DNA from: Aspidiotus rigidus
Lineage: Eukaryota; Arthropoda; Insecta; Hemiptera; Diaspididae
Reading direction: 5' to 3'
DNA length: 64,000 nucleotides
Assembly (NCBI GenBank): GCA_035079385.1
Contig: JAVHKY010000013.1
Coordinates: 15,064,001 to 15,128,000 of the forward strand
Positions 1 to 12,335 of the stretch are shown here, piece by piece; position 1 is the first letter of the stretch, and each line of letters opens with the position of its first letter. The notes beneath the pieces are model-generated. The model had not been told where the DNA came from. It saw nothing but the letters and a program-made list of their open reading frames with translations, and ran no database searches. The translations under genes were made by a program, and so were the position numbers.

Positions 1-168
1 TGCAGGGTTACGATAAAGATTTTGCTTAGCAATTATCTGAAGAAGTGGTGGTTGTCTTTCATTATCTCAAATTTAACGTGAGGACTAAGAAAGAAAAACA
101 ATTCACGTCAATTTCGAAAATTTAATATCGAAGTCACGGATGTCTCACTTTACTGCAATCTAATTGGA

Positions 169-860
169 ATGCCAAAACGCAAGAAAGCAAATCGAGGGCG
201 GTTGACGAACAAAGGGAAGAGGGCTCGTGTCAATTCCAAAATCTTGACATCGGAAAATAATGTGGAAAATGATTGTCAGAGCGATAATAGTTCATTTATT
301 AGGTACATTATTAAGAAAGAATATACCAGTATAAGTTCAATTGGGAATCTGGCAATTACGCGCACATTTTGCGATGGAAAATTATTTGAAACTGAAGATC
401 AAAATCTCTGTTGCGGGGGTGGTAGTAAGATTAAGTCACCTGATTTACCCTCAATGCCGGATCTTCTTCAAAAACTATTAGACGGAAGGGATAATAGATC
501 TTCTCATTTTCTTAATAATTTGCGTAAATACAACAATGCGCTTTCAATGATTTCTTTAGGGTGTAATGAAGTTCCAAACATATTTACAACTTTCAAAATT
601 TTTGCACAAATTATTGTATCATTATATAGGAAGTTATCTACCCCTCCTCCAACAATCCACAAAAAATGACAAATTTTTCAGCATAGATCCAGAAAGAAGA
701 ATGCGCAAAGGATCTTCTAAAAAGATAGCATCCAACTATCAGAGAAGATATTAAGAGCGAGATTGAAAGTGTAAAACAAAATATCAACGATAAAAAAAAC
801 GAAATTGAAAAATTGGAAATTAAAAGAATTAGATTAGAAATTCAACTAAAAGAATACTAA
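169..860 (+). pseudogene. Helitron-type Rep/helicase N-terminal fragment, degenerate
   Basis: An open frame of 166 codons (169-669) starts with a Lys/Arg-rich stretch, then has FCDGKLFE, a CCGGG turn, and LNNLRKYNNALSMISLG followed by FTTFKI. This order (Cys-rich loop, 'P..L..LL....S..F', then 'IR.YN.ALAF.S.G' and 'F.I.GQIYH') is the conserved region upstream of the Rep motifs in Helitron helicase-like proteins. The reading frame is lost at the place where those proteins continue with the 'IYHRIGSLLPP' segment. A second frame around 680-750 carries a weak 'IDPERRMRK' echo, and 750-860 is Lys/Glu-rich. No Rep catalytic or helicase motif remains in the window. Known of the family: rolling-circle transposition. 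Inferred: a dead fragment, perhaps continuing past the left edge. Assignment rests on motif memory, not a search. Confidence 0.55.
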
Positions 861-900
861 TGATAAATAAATATCAAGGATTTTGAAAATAATTTGAAAT

Positions 901-1065
901 TTTATAATATTTAGCGGGCTTACGGCTTGTCATATATATAGTTCAGAGATCAAAATTTTTCCAAGTTTTTTGCCGCACGGCACAAGGCGGACAGCGCACG
1001 GCGATTTTCTCAAATGCCTTCCATAAAACAGGTTCCCTGTTAAAATTTCGACTCTTCCCCTAATT
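901..1065. repeat. Copy of the dispersed CT/AT-rich 46-bp repeat family with terminal hairpin
   Basis: Contains the 'TCATATATAG' and 'ATCAAAATTTTTCCAAG' elements found again at 15.6, 33.4, 47.5 and 53 kb. It ends in a short hairpin AACAGG-TTC-CCTGTT followed by AAAAT (about 1027-1047). This is the only clear copy next to the Helitron-type fragment. Confidence 0.6.
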
Positions 1066-1895
1066 TAGCATACTAGGCCTAACAAACAGTATACCTTAGG
1101 CTACACTAGGTCACATTAGGCGAATACTAGTATTCTCCTGCACAAGCAAGTGAGCCCGTGAGCTAGTTGGCCTAACATACGGAATATGAGGCTTTTACTA
1201 AGCTAAGTAATACTGGTGGTGGTGGTGGTGTTAGGGGGGGGGATTGAAATTATCATTCATGATCATTAGAGAAGAAGACTTACAAGAGTTCCAACTACCA
1301 ACTCACAATACAAGTATACATCAAAATAAATATTCCCCCAAAAAAAGGTGGAAGCTGACTTGTCTCCTCCAGAGGGAGACGCACATAGTGTAGCATTTTA
1401 CATACATGCTCGCTTATTGCACTTCGGTTCAACACATATATCGATTATATGGATTCATGACGACGTCATAGTAACGTCCTCTTGCACCAGTAAGTAGTTT
1501 AGTATTCCGTATGCTTTCAAAACATAGACAAAACACTCCATGAAACATACTTATGATAAGCATCATCATAGAAAGCTCAAGTTTTTCTTCATAGTAGCAC
1601 TTTGTACCTAGTCATGATGACTTGATGGTCCTGTTACTCTCGCTCACATTTGGACCGAGAGAATTTGGTTTGGTCGCTCGAATCAGCTCTCGTACGTGTT
1701 TTCGATCGATAAGACCACATTTCGAAACAAGTTGTGGTGATGAAATTAGTCTATCGTTCAGGATATTTCAGCAGCAGAAAGTGAGCAAAGACGCAAATAT
1801 TCTCGTTTGAAATTTCCGACTAGATAGCGTTAAAGTAAGAGCGCGGCGATCTGTAATTGGTTAAAGTGCGCTTACGACACACGAGTATAATTGAA
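1066..1895. other. No recognisable feature
   Basis: Flanking DNA with a (TGG)n microsatellite near 1211-1230. I see no coding or RNA feature. 'CCTAACAAACAGT' near 1078 recurs at about 34630 beside the foldback element. Confidence 0.5.
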
Positions 1896-1901
1896 TTTAT
1901 T
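1896..1901 (-). promoter_or_regulatory. Candidate polyadenylation signal of paralog A
   Basis: AATAAA on the minus strand, about 60 nt past the stop codon at 1960, a usual distance for a short 3' UTR. Confidence 0.5.
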
Positions 1902-1959
1902 CGAACAAGCGATAGTTTTTGAGCAATTGACGAAAATTGTATTACGCTGCAGAAATTTG

Positions 1960-3525
1960 TTATTGCCTCGTTGTCGGATCGCGAGACCAAGAACTTCTAG
2001 CGCTGGCAAATGACCCCGTTTCACTCGAAGCTTCACTATCTGTTTCCTGGAATTCGAATTTTAAATCTTCGTCTATAATACCGGCAACGCTAACGTTTTT
2101 AAAATAACTATCCACGGTCAAATCACTCTTGTAACCAAAAACCGTATTCTTCTCATCCCCTCGAGATATGTAATACATGATTTTCTCTTCGTTCGCTTCT
2201 CTCGTATTGAAAATTTCAAATACTTTGCAACCGATAACCCATTCTTCGTAAACTCTGTCTTCCTCCAAATTCGCATCTATTAGTCTGCCAAAAAATCGGA
2301 GAGATCGCGAATTGCGTACGATAAACGAGATTTTCTTTCTCAGACAAAAGAGTTGTACATTTTCGATGGACGGTAAGAATCTATATCGAGTTCTCAGACC
2401 CACGGAGGCGAAGATAGTTGCGCAGAGTCTCAGTTTATTTCCAGGTGCCAGCCTACACACGGGATCCAGATCAGTAGTTTCCGCTGTAAGTGAAAAAATA
2501 TTTCGATCTTAAACAGTAGCAGTCGACAACTTTTGTACTTCTTTGGGTGAGGAACTTATAGACATATTTTTTCATATCAATTATTTTTCATTTGTCGAGT
2601 GAAGGTAAAAAAACTTGTATCCATCCAGGATTTTAGCTACTTACTTCGCCCGTCCACTTTACGCTTTCTCAGATATAGGAATTCGGCGATTCTCGTTCTC
2701 GAAAAAAATGTCACTTGAGCTGGTTCTTCTGCCAATGCCTGTAACTCCAAATGGTTGTTTTGATTGTACGCAAAAATGAACCGCCCCGCCATGGGAGATG
2801 AGGTAGGACTGGCTAGTAAATTTACATTGTATTCCTCGGAAACTAAATATTGTTTCAAAGTTTGCGTTCTCTGTTCTCGTACGAGACAGGTGAATAAAAA
2901 TTCGCTTATTTCTGCACCATCTTCGAATGGAACTGGAAGTAAGTTATAGTTATTTTCGTAATGAACATCAAAATGATCACTCGCTAGCCAAACGGTACTG
3001 TCTCGACTGACAAATATTGTTTCGAAAATTTCCGGACTCTGATTGAGTAACTCGAAACGGATAGCGGGATGATCGGAGTCTACTACGTCTTCATCTCTCA
3101 TTTCGAAAAACGAAGCGCTGAATATATTTCTACAAAGCATTTTCTTAATCTTTATCCTCTGCGCCGTTTTCTTTGATTCCTTAGGCGGGTTTCCAATCTC
3201 TGTAACATAGGGTACGTCCTGAGTAGATGACTCTTACGTAACTTAGGCTATATTGCATAAGTATGGGATTTGAGCGAACTGCGTTAGGTACTACGATTCA
3301 AAACTAAGAAGTTCCTACTAGTAGAGTTTCAAGCGACACTCTAATAGCCTACGACTCACTCTGTTCCTTTATGGTTCTATAATAAACGTTCACGCCTTGA
3401 AAATTAGTAACAGCCGTCAAATACACCGTTTTCGATAAGGGTTTTTCTTTAGCAGCCTCAATAACTATGCACAACTGGGTCATTACAATCATTGTCAGTA
3501 AGAATGTCATGAGGTATATTACCAT
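1960..3525 (-). CDS. Paralog A: secreted two-domain protein of unknown family (3 exons)
   Basis: Exons on the minus strand are 3360-3525, 2645-3199 and 1960-2483, giving 414 residues. Both introns (160 and 161 nt) are GT-AG and phase 1 (donors A|GTGAGT and A|GTAAGT; acceptors TTACAG). The chosen ATG at 3525 gives a hydrophobic signal peptide (MVIYLMTFLLTMIVMTQLCI, then likely cleavage after IEA). Exon 2 carries LCRNIF, EFLFTC, YLVSEEYNV and MAGRFIFAYN. Exon 3 carries DPVC, LCATIFAS, FCLRKK, YEEWVIGC and YYISRGD, then a Ser/Glu-rich tail. The four exon 3 cysteines are spaced C-x10-C-x25-C-x38-C. A longer upstream frame starting at 3633 exists, but alignment with paralogs B and C supports 3525. 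I do not recognise the family. The signal peptide suggests secretion or the secretory pathway; function is unknown. Confidence 0.85.
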
Positions 3526-4904
3526 TGAAACTTTCACGAAAACGTTTACCTCGAATTTAATACAAATAATCCAATTGCTGTATGCTAGAAAGTTCGTTTG
3601 ATAAAATAAATTAATACTGCACTGTTTGAACAACTGAAAATTATAGGAAGTATCTACTTCGAATTTCTAAGTAGAAAATCGTCTGATGCATTCACATAAA
3701 AACGGTACATAGTTATATACATATCTGAAATTTAAATTCCCCATACTTATGCTTTACCGTATTCTTCAAATTGAAATTGTTGAACCACATTTGTTGCAGA
3801 AGTGTTTATGCGTACTTACAGTATGTATTTGTCATTGTTTTGGTATGATTTACATAACTTTAGGCTGGATCTAAAATACTGAAATATAAGTTATTTTATA
3901 ACCTCGATTCCTCTTCCAGGATTTATATTTGGAACTTTTGTATGACTATGGCCTAGAAACTGGGAAAATTTCTAGTCTTTGCGACACTCCTATCAAACTC
4001 CCTGATTTGCGTCCGAGGCTGACTTCTGAGTCAATCTGTGACCTAGTAAACCATACTACCATGTTCATCGGAATAGCCCTCCCCCCCTCAATGATCTCGA
4101 CTAGACGTCATCCTTTGAATTCCATTGTCCTTGACCTACATAGAGACCATCTGATGACGTCTTAATTACAGAACCCCAGAGGACGTTGCGCAAGCCTCTT
4201 AGCGTTTCTCAGGAAATACCAAAAAGAGGTCACTTTGCACGTCTACCAAGAATGCTGCATCTTCAGAGAATCATGTTCACATTCTTACTTGATAATCGAG
4301 ACGAGTGTTGCCTAGTGACAGATGTGTCATTGTCGGGCACTAAAGATCCACGGATCATCATCAGCTCTCGCACCATGATTGCACCCGTTCCGTTCTGGAC
4401 ACGAGTTTCGTGATCTTTGCTACCTAGTGGGGTGTCTCCAGTTGATAAGCGGCCTAGATTACATTTGCGTTGTTCAGCAAATTAAACTGCATCTAATTCA
4501 AAGGGATCCTCGCTCCTAGCGATAATTTTTCCCTTCTTCGCAATTACAGGAAGGCCTAACACTCGCCGGCAAAAAAAATATGCAGGTTGAACTCACATCT
4601 CTACAGAGAAATACTAAAAAATATTGGCCGAATGCAAACTAAAACGATACCATGCAGGATCTAGAGCGTCAGCGGAAGCGGAAAATATGGTGAAAGAGTG
4701 AGTCCGGCTGGGTAGAAATGTTGACTTTTCAGGCAATTATGGAGAAAGCAGGTCCCCTCAGTGAGCTTAATGGTTTAATGTCTCGATTTAACGTCGCACA
4801 TCTGATATCCCGATTGACCTTAAGAAGTACCTCAAAGGAGGCCGGAGGTCGGAACCCTAAATTATGAAACATGAAACAAGGCCTTCAATTTCTGAGCATC
4901 AACA
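3526..4904. other. Intergenic DNA between paralogs A and B, no supported gene
   Basis: Unique-looking AT-rich DNA. Frames at 3929-4165 and 4186-4413 match nothing I recognise and show no splice or start context; they may be decayed repeat. The CRE-type repeat block begins near 4905. Confidence 0.45.
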
Positions 4905-6345
4905 GAAAGAATATTTTCAACAGGGAACCTGTTTTATAAGCGGGGGGGGGGGGGTGGCGGTTAGAAAGAATGTTAAAGTTCGGAGCTAAAAAATATGGCG
5001 CCTGTCAAGTACAGTTTGATGCGTCATCACAATCTGATGACCTCATAAGTTTTTTTTAAATCTCCTTCCTATCATACATAGCTCGGGGCTTGTGGTCACA
5101 CTTTGATGACGTCATAAGTCAGTGGATTGTTTACTTTTCAAAGTCCCCTTCTATCATACATGGCTCCTAAGTCCGGGCCTTTGACGTCACAATTTACATC
5201 TTACAGATCTCACGTACCCCATAAAAGAAGTTCCCTGCCACCCCTCGTTTAACTCCGTTAAAGGATTCGTGAGTTTTTTCAAGTTTCCTTCCTATTATGT
5301 AGCTCAAAAGTACGGGTCTGTGACGTCACAGTTTGACGCGTCATAGATCAGCCTTGTAACGTCACAATCTGATGTCATCAGAAATAATTTTTTTCAAGTT
5401 TCCTCCTATTATGTATAGCTTGAAAGTCCTGGCCTCTGACGTCACACTTTGATGACGTCATAGACCAGCCTTGTGACGTCATGGATCAGTTTTTTACAAG
5501 TCCCCGTAGCTCGAGGTCAGTGACATCACAGTCTGATGACGTCATAGGGTAGCCTTGAGACGTCATAAATCAATGACGTCATAGATTGGTTTTTTTCCAA
5601 GACCCCTTCTATCATATATGGCTCCAAAGTCCGGGCCTTTGATGTCACAATTTTAGGACATCATAGGTCAACCTTGTCACGTGACAATCTACATTTTTCA
5701 GATCTCACTTGTCCCATAAAAGAAGTTTCCTGCCACCTCCATTTACGTCTAACTCCGTCAAAGAACCCGTGAGTTTTTCCAAGTTCCTTCCTTTTATATA
5801 GCTCAAAAGTCCTGGCCTTTGACGTCACACTTTTATGACGTCATAGATCACTTTTTTCCAAGTCACCGTAGCTGGAGGCCAGTGACATCACAGTCTGATG
5901 ACGTCATAGGTTAGGCTTGTGACGTGACAATCTACATTTTCCAGATCTCACTCGCCCCATAAAAGAAGTTCCCTGCCATCCCTCGTTTAAGTCTAACTCC
6001 GTTAAGGAACCCGTGAGTGTTTTCAAATTCCCTTCCTATTATATAGCTCAAAAGTTCTGGCCTCTGACTCACATTTGATGACGTCTTAGATCAGCCTTGT
6101 GACGTCATGGATTGTTTTTTTCCAATACCCTCCTCGATCATATATGACTCCAAAGTCCAGACCTTTGACGTCACAATTTTAGGACGTCATAGGTCAGCTT
6201 TGTGACGTGACAATCTACATCTTTCAGATCTCACGTGCCCCATAAAACAGGTTCCTGCCAACTCTCGTTTAACACCGTTGAAGAACCCGTGAATTTTTAC
6301 AAGTGCCCTTCTTATTATAATATATAGCTCGAAAATGTTCTCGAT
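4905..6345. repeat. Complex repeat block packed with TGACGTCA palindromes
   Basis: A composite tandem-like repeat. The segment 'CCATAAAA...GTTCCCTGCCA...CGTTTAACTCCGTTAA' recurs at about 5219, 5712, 5956 and 6239. Between these lie copies of 'GATGACGTCATAG', 'TCAGCCTTGTGACGTCA' and 'CCTATTATATAGCTCAAAAG'. By eye there are more than a dozen exact TGACGTCA octamers in 1.4 kb. The unit shares the 'ATCATATATGGCTC' and hairpin elements with the dispersed 46-bp family. It sits between paralogs A and B, just downstream of B's coding end. Confidence 0.8.
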
Positions 6346-6650
6346 CAGATCCACTAATCAGGAGGCTGGATTTCAAATTGTCATCAGAGAGCACACCCTC
6401 TAGTTTTATGTAAGAATAAACACAATTACTGACTCCAACTTTCACCCGTATGCGTATATTTTGACTTCCTCCAAAAGCTCTCCCACGGTTTTCACGTCCT
6501 TTCTCGAGGAGTAGAGATTGAGCTAATAAAATGTCGTCATTGTAATAATTTGATACTAGTTTTATACGTTTTGATGAAGCTTTAATACTTTTGAGCAATT
6601 ATTGTATGTACGAGTACATCGTACATGAACGTATCTCGTGATGTTTGTGT

Positions 6651-8065
6651 TTAATCTGATTTCCTTGTGAAATGGGGTTTTGATTGAGGCACCGTATGAG
6701 CTGCCGATCTCGAACTTTCTCCTTCCTCGTACACCCTGATACCTTCTTCATCTTCGTCACTGCTATCATCAGTAGCCTGTAAATCTTCCCCGTCATACTT
6801 TGATGAAGCTCCATTTTCGTTACTCGTGCCGTCGACAACGCTTACGTTCTCCAAATAGTTTGTCACGAATATTCTGTCATCGGGAAATTTATGTTTGTAA
6901 GCAAAAATTGTATTCTTCACGTCGCCTCTAGAAATGTAGTAAATGATTTTTTTGTCGCTGTTGTTGATAAACTCAGCAGTACAGCCAATCATAAACTCTT
7001 CGTAAGGTTTTTTCTCATCAAAATGATTTCTCGTCACCAAGAGAAGTGTTCGCACTCGTTTTCTTTTGAGGAATGATATTTTTTTCTGCATACAATCCTC
7101 TTTTACATTTTCCCTTATCGGCCAAAATTTATATGATCTCCTGAAAATTTTCGACGCAAAGAGAGTGGCGCACAGTCTGATCTTATTACTAGGCGTTAAT
7201 TTGCAGATAGGGTCCGTTCTCGAAGAATAAACTGTAATTAAAAATACGAGTCAATGTGAATGGCGAGAGAGAGAAAGAAAGGAAAATCTCAAAATATAAA
7301 ATTATTAACCTGAGGTTTCATTCTGTCTCCGTTTTATATAGCGGTATTCGGCGAATTTAGTCTTCTTCTTCAGTAAGGATTCGTAAGCTGGTTCTTCAGC
7401 CAAAGCTCGAAGTGTCAAACTCTGATCACCGTCTTTGAAGATGAATCGACCAGCCATCGGAATTCCGTCGACTAAATTGACGTCGTAAACTTGAGAAACG
7501 CGGTACATCTTAATTTTCTGCGACCGTCTCTTTCGCACCAGACAAATAAACATGTAATCGTCCTTAGGTTCCAAGTCGTAAAGAAAAGGGTATTGATGGT
7601 ACGAAGTGTCGGACTCGTACAGCTGGAATTTCGCAATTTGCTCTGCGCTTTTTCTATAAACGTACGGAAAAATCTCTGGATAATTACTTTCTATATCTTC
7701 GAAAACTGCTGTGTCATCGGCGTCAACCCATTCTTGATCACGCATATCGAAGTAAGGGTTGTTGAAAATTTTTCGGCACATTGTTTTCTTCATGTATGCA
7801 TCTTCCATCGGGTACATTGGTTTTGGTGGTGGATCTTTTGGTTCTGTAAAGCAAAATTGAGAAATTCAGGTACCTATGAAAGAAATCCAAATTACTAATA
7901 AATAATTCTCACGAACTTACTTTTTGTGTAGAGACTGTAGTAGTATTCCTCTAGCGCAGGAAAATCAGTTACAGCTTTCAAGCTCAATACTTTTGACAAG
8001 TCTTTGGACACAGTTCCGGAGATGAGAATCGAAGTGATGATGGGTATTATAAAATTTACTTCCAT
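6651..8065 (-). CDS. Paralog B: secreted two-domain protein of unknown family (3 exons)
   Basis: Exons on the minus strand are 7921-8065, 7310-7843 and 6651-7231, giving 419 residues. The introns are very short (77 and 78 nt), GT-AG and phase 1, at the same protein positions as in A and C. The first exon encodes a signal peptide (MEVNFIIPIITSILISGTVS) and a conserved LSKVLSLKAVTDF segment. Exon 2 has a Pro-rich start, then TMCRKIF, YMFICLVRK, YRVSQVYDVN and MAGRFIF. Exon 3 has DPICKLTP, RLCATLFAS, DCMQKKISF, YEEFMIGC and IIYYISRGDVKNT, with cysteines spaced C-x10-C-x25-C-x36-C. The last 50-odd residues are acidic and Ser-rich and probably disordered. No known family recognised. Lies in the same orientation as A and opposite to C. 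Confidence 0.87.
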
Positions 8066-8429
8066 TGTGAGAAATTATATTCATGGAGGTTTTGAGAATG
8101 GAACACAAACACTATACTTGTAAGATTTCGCGATTCTTTAAGAAGGTAAATATTGAATGCCATCGAAGAACAGAAAGTAAATTTACTCAGCGTGAGACGG
8201 TGTTGAAAAATCAAAACGTGAACAATTTCTACGGTTTAAGATTACATATATGTTCTTCAAAGTATGAAGCAAGGATGTAGTGTTTCAATACGATTCATCA
8301 TGGAATCACCAACCCAGTTACCAAAATACTGCCGAAAATCAAAATTAACTACTGGTGGTAAAATTGGAACACGCGAAATATTGGAACATACCACAAAAAC
8401 ACCACCACCTTAGATATGGTAGATCGCTG
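8066..8429. other. Upstream region of paralog B
   Basis: Putative 5' flank of B. I see no clear TATA box. A 65-codon frame at 8083-8280 has no recognisable content. Confidence 0.35.
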
Positions 8430-8760
8430 TTTGAGTCTCTTCTTTTTCTCCCTGCAAGGATAGTTTTCCTCTCCGTTCCTACAAATCTGGATGTGGATGA
8501 TACACAGGCGTCGAGTAGGCCATAGCGGGGTTCTGCATTTGCCTATTTCATTCCCGATCCATCTTCTTCTTCTTCATGAAGGTGGCTGCTAATGCAGACA
8601 CCAGGTTCCATACTTCCAGGCTACTCAGAGCAACCGCTTCATCTACCCCAATCTCTTGACGAGACAGACTAAACTTGCTCCATTCACAACTCCACGCCTC
8701 AGGTACATCATCCTACCCTCAGTTGCAGTGCAAATCCGTTGCCTGCTCAACTTTCCTTAA
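8430..8760 (-). mobile_element. R1-like LINE ORF2 C-terminal remnant
   Basis: On the minus strand it encodes 'EVWNLVSALAATFMKKKKMD', closely matching 27760-27965 where 'EVWNQVSAFPATVMKKKMD' ends shortly before a stop. Position relative to other R1-like pieces suggests an ORF2 C terminus. Heavily decayed. Confidence 0.4.
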
Positions 8761-8879
8761 CTTCTTGTTAAGGTACTTGTTGAAACAGCCATGGCCGTTT
8801 AACATCTGCGTCAGATGAAATTTCAGCTAACTATGGTGTCGATTCATTCACTCATCAATATCTCTGACGGGTCGACCAA

Positions 8880-11495
8880 TATATTCCATTATCAACGCTG
8901 AACCACATATTCCATCAGCAATGGTGAACCACATATTCTATAAGCAATTCTGAACCACATATTCCATAAGCAATGCAGAACCACATATTCCATTATCAAT
9001 GATGAACCACATATTACATTAGCAACGGTGAACCACATACTCCATTATCAATGCTGATCCAAATATTCCATCAGCAATGCTGAACCACACATTAGCATTA
9101 TCAATGCTGAACCGCATATTCCACTAGCAATGGTGAACCACAAAATCCATTATCAATGCAGAACCACATATTCCATTATCAATGCTGAACCACATATTCC
9201 ATAAGCAATGCTGAACCACATATTCCATTATCAATACTCAACCGCATGTTCTATAAGCAATGCTGAACCACATATTACATTATCAATGCTGAACCACATA
9301 TTTCATTAGCAATGCTGAACCACATATTCCATTATCAATGATGAACCACATATTCCATTAGCAACGGTGAACCACTTATTCCATAAGCAATGCTGAACCA
9401 CACATTATTAGCATTATCAATGCTGATTCACATATTCCATGAGCAATGCTGAACCACACATTAGCATTATCAATGCTGAACCACATATTCCACTAGCAAT
9501 GCTGATCCAAATATTCCATAAGCAATGCTGAACCACACATTAGCATTATCAATGCTGAACCGCATATTCCACTAGCAATGGTGAACCACAAAATCCATTA
9601 TCAATGCTGAACCACAAAATCCATTATCAATGCTGAACCACATATTCCATTATCAATGGTGAACCACATAATCCATTATCAATACTCAACCGCATGTTCT
9701 ATAAGCAATGCTGAACCACATATTACATTATCAATGCTGAACCACATATTCCATTAGCAACAGTGAACCACATATTCCATAAGCAATGCTGAACCACACA
9801 TTATTAGCATTATCAATGCTGATTCACATATTCCATAAGCAATGCTGAACCACACATTAGCATTATCAATGCTGAACCACATATTCCACTAGCAATGCTG
9901 ATCCAAATATTCCATAAGCAATGCTGAACCATACATTAGCATTATCAATGCTGAACCGCATATTCCACTAGCAATGGTGAACCACAAAATCCATTATCAA
10001 TGCTGAACCACAAAATCCATTATCAATGCTGAACCATATAATCCATTATCAATACTCAACCGCATGTTCTATAAGCAATGCTGAACCGCATATTACATTA
10101 TCAATGCTGAACCACATATTCCATTAGCAACAGTAAACCACATATTCCATAAGCAATGCTGAACCACACATTATTAGCATTATCAATGCTGATTCACATA
10201 TTCCATAAGCAATGCTGAACCACACATTAGCATTATCAATGCTGAACCACATATTCCACTAGCAATGATGAACCACATATTCCACTATCAATGCTGAACT
10301 ACATATTCCATAAGCAATGGTGAACCACATATTCCATTATCAATACTGAACCGCATGTTCTATAAGCAATGCTGAACCACATATTACATTATCAATGCTG
10401 AATAACATATTCCATTATCAATGGTGAACCACACATTTCATTAGCAATGCTGAACCATGTATTCCATAAGCAATGCTGAACCACATATTCCATTATCAAT
10501 GCTGAACCACATATTCCATTATCAATGCTGATCCAGATATTCCATAAGCAATGCTGAACCACACATTAGCATTATCAATGCTGAACCACATATTCGATTA
10601 GCAACGGTGAACCACATATTCCATTATCAATGCTGAACCACATATCCCACTATCAATGCTGAACTACATATTCCATAAGCAATGCTGAACCACATATTCC
10701 ACTATCAATGCTGAACCACATATTTCATTAGCAATGCTGAACCATGTATTCCATAAGCAATGCTGAACCACACATTCCATTATCAATGATGAACCACATA
10801 TTCCATTAGCAACGGTGAACCACATATTCCATAAGCAATGCTGAACCACACATTATTAGCATTATCAATGCTGATTCACATATTCCATAAGCAATGCTGA
10901 ACCACACATTAGCATTATCAATGCTGAACCACATATTCCATTAGCAACGGTGAACCACATATTCCATTATCAATGCTGAACCACATATCCCACTATCAAT
11001 GCTGAACTACATATTCGATAAGCAATGCTGAACCACATATTACATTATCAATGCTGAATAACATATTCCATTATCAATGCTGAACCACATACACATATTC
11101 CATTATCAATGCTGAACCACATATTTCATTAGCAATGCTGTACCACATACACATATTCCATTATCAATGCTGAACCACATATTTCATTAGCAATGCTGAA
11201 CCACGTATTCCATAAGCAATGCTGAACCACATATTCCATTATCAATGATGAACCACATATTCCATTAGCAACGGTGAACCACATATTCCATTATCAATGT
11301 TGAACCACATATCCCACTATCAATGCTGAACTACATATTCCATAAGCAATGCTGAACCACATATTCCATTATCAATGCTGAACCACATATTCCATTATCA
11401 ATGTTGAACCACATATCCCACTATCAATGCTGAACTTCATATTCCATAAGCGATGCTGAACCGCATATTCCATAGGTAATGGTGAACCACATATT
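8880..11495. repeat. 26-bp satellite array, about 100 monomers, with higher-order structure
   Basis: The monomer core is CAATGCTGAACCACATATTC followed by CATTAT, CATAAG or CACTAG variants, giving a 26-bp period. Some monomers carry an insertion ('CACATTAGCATTAT' or 'CACATTATTAGCATTAT'). The rare 'CACATTATTA' variant starts at 9401, 9797, 10167 and 10849, so blocks of about 370-396 bp have been copied as higher-order units (the last interval, 682, is close to two units). The array lies between paralogs B and C, between two R1-like fragments. The open frame across part of it is a by-product of the repeat. Confidence 0.97.
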
Positions 11496-11501
11496 CCCCT
11501 T

Positions 11502-12335
11502 CGAGAAATTTTTGCTGTCCATTTCTCAAGCAAGGAGTGCCTGGCATCCTACATGAACCGTAATAAAACATTTTTCTTCGCTTTGAACATCACCGCTCCC
11601 CTCGCAGGAAGGACCTCGATTGCCGACAAAGAGCCTGCGTCGAGACAGTGCGGTAAGCACTAACACGCCTTAGCTCAGCTCTTTTTGGATCTTGACGGTC
11701 TCTCTCTTTTTGTAGGGTATCTTCATTTAGTCGGTATATACTGGAGCTCCATAAAGGAGGATCGACAAGGCAGTGCTCATCATAATCCTTCTTCTTGTTT
11801 CTCTCGGCCCTCTTAGGTTCTTCATCAGACGACTTAGGTATGAAACTATCCTGCCTGCCTTTTCCGCTGCTAGATGGTGCCTGTGGCTCAATCTTGAGCC
11901 AAATCAGATGACTAGGTACTTCATCACCTTCTTGGTCTTGATTTCCAAACCTTGCAGGCAAAAGGTGGATGGACTGAGTCACTGAGTCGTGAATAATATG
12001 GCCTCCATTTTACCTACTGCTGTCTCGCTCCAACGCGTCAATACCTCTACGGCCCGGTTTACCCGGTTCTCCACCGTTATAGTTGTTTTAGCTGTGCACA
12101 CTACCAGTGGGTCATCCGCGGAGCAGAATATAAGCTTAAATAACACCCGGTGGTAGCTTCAACTTAAAAATCCCGTCGCAACTAAGGACCGACTCCTGCG
12201 GCACCCTACAAGTAACTGGTTGCTTCACTATACCAGCAGACGTCTCTGCATTGATTCCTCGATAGCTGAGATAGTTGTTGATCATGCTGAGCAGGTATGT
12301 GGGTAATCAGGCGTTGAGAATGTAAAAATTCGAAG
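11502..12335 (-). mobile_element. R1-clade LINE reverse transcriptase fragment
   Basis: Minus-strand translation in broken frames gives a diverged version of the element at 17.1-18.8 kb: an AEKAGR...SRLMKNL...PRE segment and ILLYGAP after the catalytic region. Upstream (about 12000-12300) is a decayed palm segment ending with KMEAILFTT. The gene-sized reading frame is broken by many stops. It begins directly at the right end of the 26-bp satellite. Confidence 0.7.

Noticed and set aside
3349..3633. Start of paralog A at 3633 instead of 3525
   Set aside because: It would place 36 extra residues before the signal peptide, unlike paralogs B and C.
6269..6598. 109-codon minus-strand frame just past paralog B as an extra exon
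   Set aside because: Paralog B already ends with a stop at 6651 that aligns with the ends of A and C; the frame also runs into the repeat block.
10664..10849. Open frame within the 26-bp satellite
   Set aside because: It is a translation of the monomer and shifts with monomer variants; no start or splice context.
8880..11495. CRISPR-like array (short repeats with variable parts)
   Set aside because: Repeats are head-to-tail without unique spacers, and the genome is eukaryotic; it is a satellite.
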